A stretch of 64,000 bases of DNA from Levilactobacillus cerevisiae (GTDB taxonomy: Bacteria; Bacillota; Bacilli; Lactobacillales; Lactobacillaceae). The stretch is taken from NCBI RefSeq assembly GCF_003946245.1, contig NZ_RHNN01000005.1, positions 80,364 to 144,363 of the forward strand, read 5' to 3'. The notes below the pieces were generated by a model. That model saw nothing but the letters and a program-made list of their open reading frames with translations. It was not told the origin of the DNA and searched no databases. Below, one piece after another: positions 59,763-64,000 of the stretch. The stretch's first letter is position 1; each line of letters opens with the position of its first letter. The position numbers and the translations under genes were made by a program.

Positions 59763-61721
59763 CTACCAGATTTTGACCCGCTTTTCTGGGGCCAGGTACA
59801 TGTTGTCCGTTGGCTTGACGTCGAAGGTCTTGAAGTAGTCGTCCAGGTTCTTGACCTGCACGTTGGCCCGCAACTTAGCCGGCGCATGCACGTCGATTGA
59901 CAGTAGGAGTTGCATGTATTCCTTGGTTGCCTTCATCCGCCAAACGTTGGCCCAGTTGATGAAGAACGCCTTCAAGTCGATTTCGGTGGAGGACTTGGCG
60001 GCTTCCAAAGCACAGCTCAGCCCACCGGCATCGGCAATGTTTTCGGAGACGGTCAGTTTACCATTGACCTTTTGGCCGGCAAATTCAATCCCATCAAACT
60101 CTTCGATCATCGCTTGCGCTAGGTCCTTGAAGTGGGCCATGTCAGCGTCGGTCCACCAGTTGTTCAGGTTCCCAAACTCATCGAATTGTGACCCGTTGTT
60201 GTCAAACGCGTGGGAAATTTCGTGGGCAATGACGGCCCCAATCCCGCCGTAGTTCGCGCTGCTAGGTTGGTCCAAACTGTAGAATGGTTTTTGCAGGATG
60301 GCAGCGGGGAAGACGATTTCGTTGTTCGATGGGGAGTAGTAGGCGTTAACCGTGTTGGCGCTCATGTCCCAGCGCTTACGGTCAACCGGTTGGCCCCAGT
60401 GGTCGAAGTGATTCTTGATGGCAATTTCCGTGATATTTTGCAGGTTTTCAAAGAGGGAAACCGTTTCGTCGATCTTAAATTTGCTGTAGAGTGGGTCGAT
60501 TTCGTCTGGGTAGCCGACCTTGATGGTTAACTTCTGCAACTTGACGATGGCCTTTTGACTGGTGGCGGTGCTTAACCAATCGTTGGTCTTGAGGCGATTC
60601 TGGTAAACGCGCGCCATCTTCAGGACCATTTCACGGACGTCGGCCTTGGCAGCTTCGCCAAAGTATTTGCGACCGTAGTAGTCCCCAACGACCTGACCAA
60701 ACGTGCCGGTTGCCAGGTAGTAGGCGGCTTTCTTCTGTGAGCGTGCTTCCTTTTGACCAGACAAGGCGCGACGGTAAGTGCCCCCAATTTGGCGGAAGTC
60801 TTCGGTCAACGCACCGGTTGCGCTCAGGGCCGTGTTGACCAGCATCCAACTCTTCAAGTTAACAAAGTTGGCGGGGGTCAAGAGGTCGTTGGCGGCATCG
60901 AAGAAGGTTGGTTGTGGCAAGATAACTTGGTCGGGCACGTCGTTGATCAACTGTTTAATCGTGCCGGTCAGGTCGAGGTTGTCAATCTTGGCGTCGATGT
61001 CAGCCAATGGGAATGGATTGTACATCTTCACGTAGTCGGCGGATTCTTCGGCGGACTTCACGTGAGGCGCAATCTGGGCATCGAAGGCCTTGGCCTGTTC
61101 AACAATTTCTTGCGCGCGTGCTTCGGTGTAGCCGGCGAGCACTAAGACTTTGGTGGCCGTAGCGGTGAAGACGGGCATCAGTTGTTTAGCCGCTGGATTG
61201 TCCTTTTCGTAGTAAGTTTTATCGGGAAGAATCAGACTGGGTGCGTCCAAATAAAGGGCGTAGTTGCTGGTGTCCTTCATGTCGGGCTCAACACTGATGT
61301 CGACGGGCGTTGGCAGGTCGGTCAGGAACCATTCTGCTAAATGGGCGTTCAGGTCGCTGAAGTCGGTCAGTGCCTCAATTTTGGCCAGGTAAGGCTTGAG
61401 GGGCGCAACGCCGTTCGTTTCCCGTTGGTCGAAATCAAGCGCCAAGGTGTACAGCTTCTTGAACTCAGCCATTTCGGGATTAGCCGGTGTGAGTTTGCCA
61501 GACAGCAGGTCGTCAAAGTCACTCATCAGGGTGTGTTCAATGTTGTCGACCAGGTCCATGAAGCCACCAGTCGAGGAGTGGTCACCGGGGATGGTCGCTT
61601 GTTCGGCCCACTTGCCATTGACGGCTTCGTACAGGTCATCGGTCAGTCGAGCAGTGTCCACCGGGAAACCACTAGCCATGGTGGGCAGGGTTTGGTTGGA
61701 CGAATAATTATCAAGTCGCAT
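59763..61721 (-). CDS. pepO: Oligoendopeptidase PepO, M13 (neprilysin-like) family
   Basis: 652 residues from the ATG at 61721 with AAGGAGGATTTCTGT upstream; the in-frame extension to 61829 has no ribosome site. Zinc metallopeptidase cutting oligopeptides in the cytosol, part of casein-peptide use in lactobacilli. Motifs: VNAYYSPSNNEIVFPAAILQ (NAYY substrate arm), zinc site VIAHEISHAFDNNGSQFD, third ligand Glu in SENIADAGGL, and a C-terminal VHAPAKLRANVQVKNLDDYF. No signal peptide. Single gene flanked by repeats. Confidence 0.94.
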   Translation of the reverse strand: MRLDNYSSNQTLPTMASGFPVDTARLTDDLYEAVNGKWAEQATIPGDHSSTGGFMDLVDNIEHTLMSDFDDLLSGKLTPANPEMAEFKKLYTLALDFDQRETNGVAPLKPYLAKIEALTDFSDLNAHLAEWFLTDLPTPVDISVEPDMKDTSNYALYLDAPSLILPDKTYYEKDNPAAKQLMPVFTATATKVLVLAGYTEARAQEIVEQAKAFDAQIAPHVKSAEESADYVKMYNPFPLADIDAKIDNLDLTGTIKQLINDVPDQVILPQPTFFDAANDLLTPANFVNLKSWMLVNTALSATGALTEDFRQIGGTYRRALSGQKEARSQKKAAYYLATGTFGQVVGDYYGRKYFGEAAKADVREMVLKMARVYQNRLKTNDWLSTATSQKAIVKLQKLTIKVGYPDEIDPLYSKFKIDETVSLFENLQNITEIAIKNHFDHWGQPVDRKRWDMSANTVNAYYSPSNNEIVFPAAILQKPFYSLDQPSSANYGGIGAVIAHEISHAFDNNGSQFDEFGNLNNWWTDADMAHFKDLAQAMIEEFDGIEFAGQKVNGKLTVSENIADAGGLSCALEAAKSSTEIDLKAFFINWANVWRMKATKEYMQLLLSIDVHAPAKLRANVQVKNLDDYFKTFDVKPTDNMYLAPEKRVKIW

Positions 61722-61965
61722 ACAGAAATCCTCCTTAAAACTATTTGTTAACAACAGGTTAACCCTTTCACGCGTAAAAGGAAACTGTTTTATCATGCTT
61801 TTCTCATAATACCCAAGGAACGCCAACAAAATAAGCCTGGGAGCACGTCGGTGGCTCCTAGACTTACGTGAATCTAAGATTTGAAAATAGTTGGGTTAGA
61901 GATCAGTGACGCTTACTGGAACGGGTTTCTCAGCGCGATAAGGATCGCGGCAACATGCGTTAATG

Positions 61966-62112
61966 CGTTCGCCAAATTTAGGTCGGAATGCCGTGGGTAG
62001 GACACCGGTAGTCGAAGAGCGGTCTCCCGGCTCGCTTTGAACTGCATATCAAAGCCGCTATATTCCAGAATAATTTATCTGGAAAATCCCACGGTTGAGC
62101 TTAAATTTAGCT
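61966..62112 (+). repeat. Cloverleaf intergenic element, type I, forward, shorter variant
   Basis: Arms GCCAAATTTAGGT / GCTTAAATTTAGC, GCCGTGGG / CCCACGGT. Hairpins ACCGGTAG / GCGGTCTCCCGG, CTTTGAACTG / CATATCAAAG, ATTCCAGA / TCTGGAA. It is closest to the copy at 6080. The gap 62113-62459 shows nothing else. Confidence 0.75.
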
Positions 62113-62459
62113 TGATCACACTTGCTTTTACCGTGACCAAGTAGATTGAACGCATGTTGTCCGCCATCAATGACGTACCGAGGAACGCCCCGTAGCTGAA
62201 AACGTTGATGCAAATTTCTTAATAAGAGTCTACAATCCTGGATGAATGGGCTGAAACACAAGCTCGTGTACTTTTAACCTTTTACAATAGGAAGCATCAG
62301 TGGTGCTATGTCGTGTGAACAACTCATTTAATCATGACCGGCAAATAAATTGTTCACGGATTGCAAAGGCTAAATGAAGCGGAGCAACGAGCTAATTTCA
62401 AAACAAGTGAACATCAAACCGTACCAGCCAACGCCTGTGGAAACTCAAGTCGCTGTATC

Positions 62460-62651
62460 AGTGACCAGAGGCGAGTCAAGGTGCCCAGCTGTGTCGATGC
62501 TCTAAGCTGAGTGAATTTTCTCAGCTTAGAGCATGGGACGACCTTGGAAACTCACGGGTCTCAGTGAGGTTTCAAGGCGAGGTGGAAGCCCGCTCCACAG
62601 GCTGGAGCCGGGCCCCACAGCAGGGCACCTTGAACTCGCCGCCGGGAACGG
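62460..62651 (-). repeat. Cloverleaf intergenic element, type II variant, reverse
   Basis: Outer GGCGAGTCAAGGTGCCC / GGGCACCTTGAACTCGCC. Hairpins ATGCTCTAAGCTGAG / CTCAGCTTAGAGCAT, CTTGGAAACTCA / TGAGGTTTCAAG, and GGCTGGAGCCGGGCC for the diagnostic arm. It is the reverse of the type at 52192. It ends 27 bp from the MarR-gene stop. Confidence 0.78.
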
Positions 62652-62678
62652 AAGTTACCGCTATCTGGGTTTCCGCAA

Positions 62679-63182
62679 CTAGTCGTTGTTGGCGGCGTTC
62701 TTCTTGGCGCGAAGGACGGGGCGGCGGAACTTAGGCCGCGTCCGGTCCCAAACGGCAATGTCTTGTTGATACTGGGTGAAGAACTGATTGATGTCCTCGC
62801 CACTCAGGTCGCTAGGAATCTCTTCCCAAGTCGTCGCGCTCTGCAGAAAGGCCTGGCGAATCTCGTGCTCTACGTTAGCCCCCTTGGTGGTTAGCCGCAG
62901 GTATTTAACCCGGCGGTCGTCCATCTTGGCTTCTTGTTCTACGAAGCCATCTAACAGTAAAGCACGCAACTTCCGGGCCGCTGCCGAACGCGTTGTCCGG
63001 GTTGAATCGGCCAATTCACTCAAGGTGATGTTGCGTTGCTCGTGAATCTGTTTCAGTAACAAATACTGCTCAAAGCTCACTGAATACTGACTGGTGATCT
63101 GTTCAGCGGCATTGATCAACACTCGAAAAATCGAGCGGTACTGCCGAAGAAAAGTCTCAAATACTCTATCTTCGTTTTGCAT
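62679..63182 (-). CDS. MarR-family transcriptional regulator
   Basis: 167 residues, ATG at 63182 with AGGGGGAGTTATTT upstream. Winged helix: FEQYLLLKQIHEQRNITLSE, LADSTRTTRSAAARKLRALL, then the wing QEAKMDDRRVKYLRLTTKG. Helices at both ends form the dimer. The basic tail (RPKFRRPVLRAKKNAANND) is longer than usual. No adjacent target on a shared transcript; its ligand and regulon are unknown. Confidence 0.88.
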   Translation of the reverse strand: MQNEDRVFETFLRQYRSIFRVLINAAEQITSQYSVSFEQYLLLKQIHEQRNITLSELADSTRTTRSAAARKLRALLLDGFVEQEAKMDDRRVKYLRLTTKGANVEHEIRQAFLQSATTWEEIPSDLSGEDINQFFTQYQQDIAVWDRTRPKFRRPVLRAKKNAANND

Positions 63183-63395
63183 AAATAACTCCCCCTAGAA
63201 AAACGAATGTTGCCGGTTTAGCAAAGTTAGCAAGCTGAATCACAGCTCTTCTTCACTACCTCAGCATACCGTTATTATGCCGCCTCACGAGTGGGGATAA
63301 AAATAATTGCGCTCGCGGAAGGTGACTAAGATAAGTCAGCTTGTATTCTAATCACAAAATGTAACCTGGATTATTCATCAACAAAATTTCCAACG

Positions 63396-63445
63396 AAAAA
63401 AGGGAGGTCTAAATCGGTATTTTCCCGATTTAGACCTCCCTTTTT
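63396..63445. terminator. Perfect long hairpin, bidirectional terminator
   Basis: AAAAAGGGAGGTCTAAATCGG-type arm (21 bp) pairs exactly with its complement at 63425-63445 around an 8-nt loop, with A and T flanks. It lies between the MarR gene start and the transposase fragment, and may mark the outer edge of the IS. No gene is seen in 63183-63560. Confidence 0.75.
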
Positions 63446-63560
63446 GAGCCGGATACTATTATTACAAGTTTAGATATAAGTAAAGATACAAGCGCACCAC
63501 TTTGTGTTGCTTTATGATACAGTACTCCCTTGATTTTACAGGTTTTCATTTTTTTATTCG

Positions 63561-64000
63561 TTAGTCTAGCTGGTGTATTCGATGAAGAGAAAACCAAAAT
63601 AACTGAATAAACGGATTACTTCGGCTGAGATGAACAACTATTTTATGGGCATGGGTTGTCACTCGACCAGCGATATGAAAAAGCTGGAATCTGAGAGTAC
63701 CAATCGTCTTGCTTTGCATGGATGATGACAATACAAGCTGTTTAAACATGAGGGTTAGCGTGTAACTCAAAACCGCTAACCACATCCGAACATTGTTAGC
63801 TTGAAAAGAATGACTGTTGGTTTTGTCAAAACCAAAGCCCTCTTTGGCTTCTTTAATAAAATTCTCGGCAATACCGCGTTTATGATAGGCTCTAAACAGA
63901 TCAATGATTGTGACATCCTTTAAGGTCGTCACTAAATATTCAAAGTGCCAAAACAAATCATCAACAGACCTAGAGGCCTTCAGGACCACCCGTAGGTGCC
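63561..64000 (-). pseudogene. IS1380-type transposase, C-terminal part reaching the window edge
   Basis: The frame is open from the window edge to the stop at 63561-63563, about 146 codons. It shows the end of a DDE_Tnp_1 transposase of the IS1380 group: DDLFWHFEYLVTTLKDVTII, AYHKRGIAENFIKEAKEGFG with the catalytic Glu region, FDKTNSHSFQANNVRMWLAV. Whether the gene is complete outside the window cannot be seen, so the pseudogene label means only partial here. Confidence 0.75.

Noticed and set aside
63396..63445. Terminal inverted repeat of the IS1380-type element
   Set aside because: It is a self-complementary hairpin rather than one half of a pair, and the other IS end is outside the window, so it is listed as a terminator.

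Overview
The window is chromosomal DNA of a lactic acid bacterium of the Lactobacillaceae. This follows from the Leloir genes with a class II galT, a GPH-family sugar symporter, an adenosylcobalamin-dependent ribonucleotide reductase of the L. leichmannii type, PepO, a helveticin-J-like protein and Lactobacillus-type secreted proteins. A Levilactobacillus-like species is my best guess, but the sequence alone does not fix it. No rRNA or tRNA gene was seen.

Layout. 0-9 kb is housekeeping: an acetyltransferase tail, a BCCT osmolyte transporter, a universal stress protein, a beta-phosphoglucomutase-like HAD protein, a DUF488 protein, 3-methyladenine DNA glycosylase, an Rgg-like regulator, ubiE/menG and map. 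9-13.6 kb holds a DHA2-type MFS pump whose last ~120 bp recur 2.35 kb downstream. The segment between the two copies carries a secreted protein and a helveticin-J-like protein. 13.7-27.6 kb is an accessory island. It has three secreted paralogs with a near-identical N-terminal half, a phage-derived set without virion genes (holin, sigma-like protein, ArpU-like protein, endolysin), two large proteins sharing an SH3-repeat head but ending in a metallophosphoesterase or a beta-helix, and an IS3-family element inserted in a terminator. 27.8-32.3 kb is a shikimate dehydrogenase / SDR / MFS operon with a divergent LysR regulator. 33-37.5 kb has a PEPCK-like P-loop protein and a bacteriocin-associated ABC exporter pair. 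38-41 kb is an acyl-CoA dehydrogenase-etfB-etfA operon. 41.2-54 kb is the galactose region (galM, pgm, small ORF, GPH symporter, galK, galE, galT, LacI-type regulator). 54.8-64 kb has a LOR-family protein, nrdJ with its probable cofactor enzyme (PduO-type adenosyltransferase), pepO, a MarR regulator and an IS1380-type transposase end.

The most striking non-genic signal is a family of about 180-200-bp palindromic elements that fill nearly every housekeeping intergenic gap (about 19 complete or nearly complete copies plus fragments). Each can fold into a terminal stem enclosing three hairpins, a cloverleaf. Stem sequences differ between copies while pairing is kept. They occur in both orientations and are absent from about 8.9 to 30.9 kb, the stretch holding the accessory island. 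A second structured element of about 120 bp occurs three times (18.4 kb, and twice in tandem at 48.6-48.85 kb) and also shows compensatory stem changes.

Working links: galM, the symporter, galK, galE, galT and pgm take galactose to glucose-6-phosphate, with shared operator-like and cre-like sites in front of several of them. The adenosyltransferase would make the adenosylcobalamin that NrdJ needs. The sigma-like and ArpU-like proteins probably control the endolysin set.
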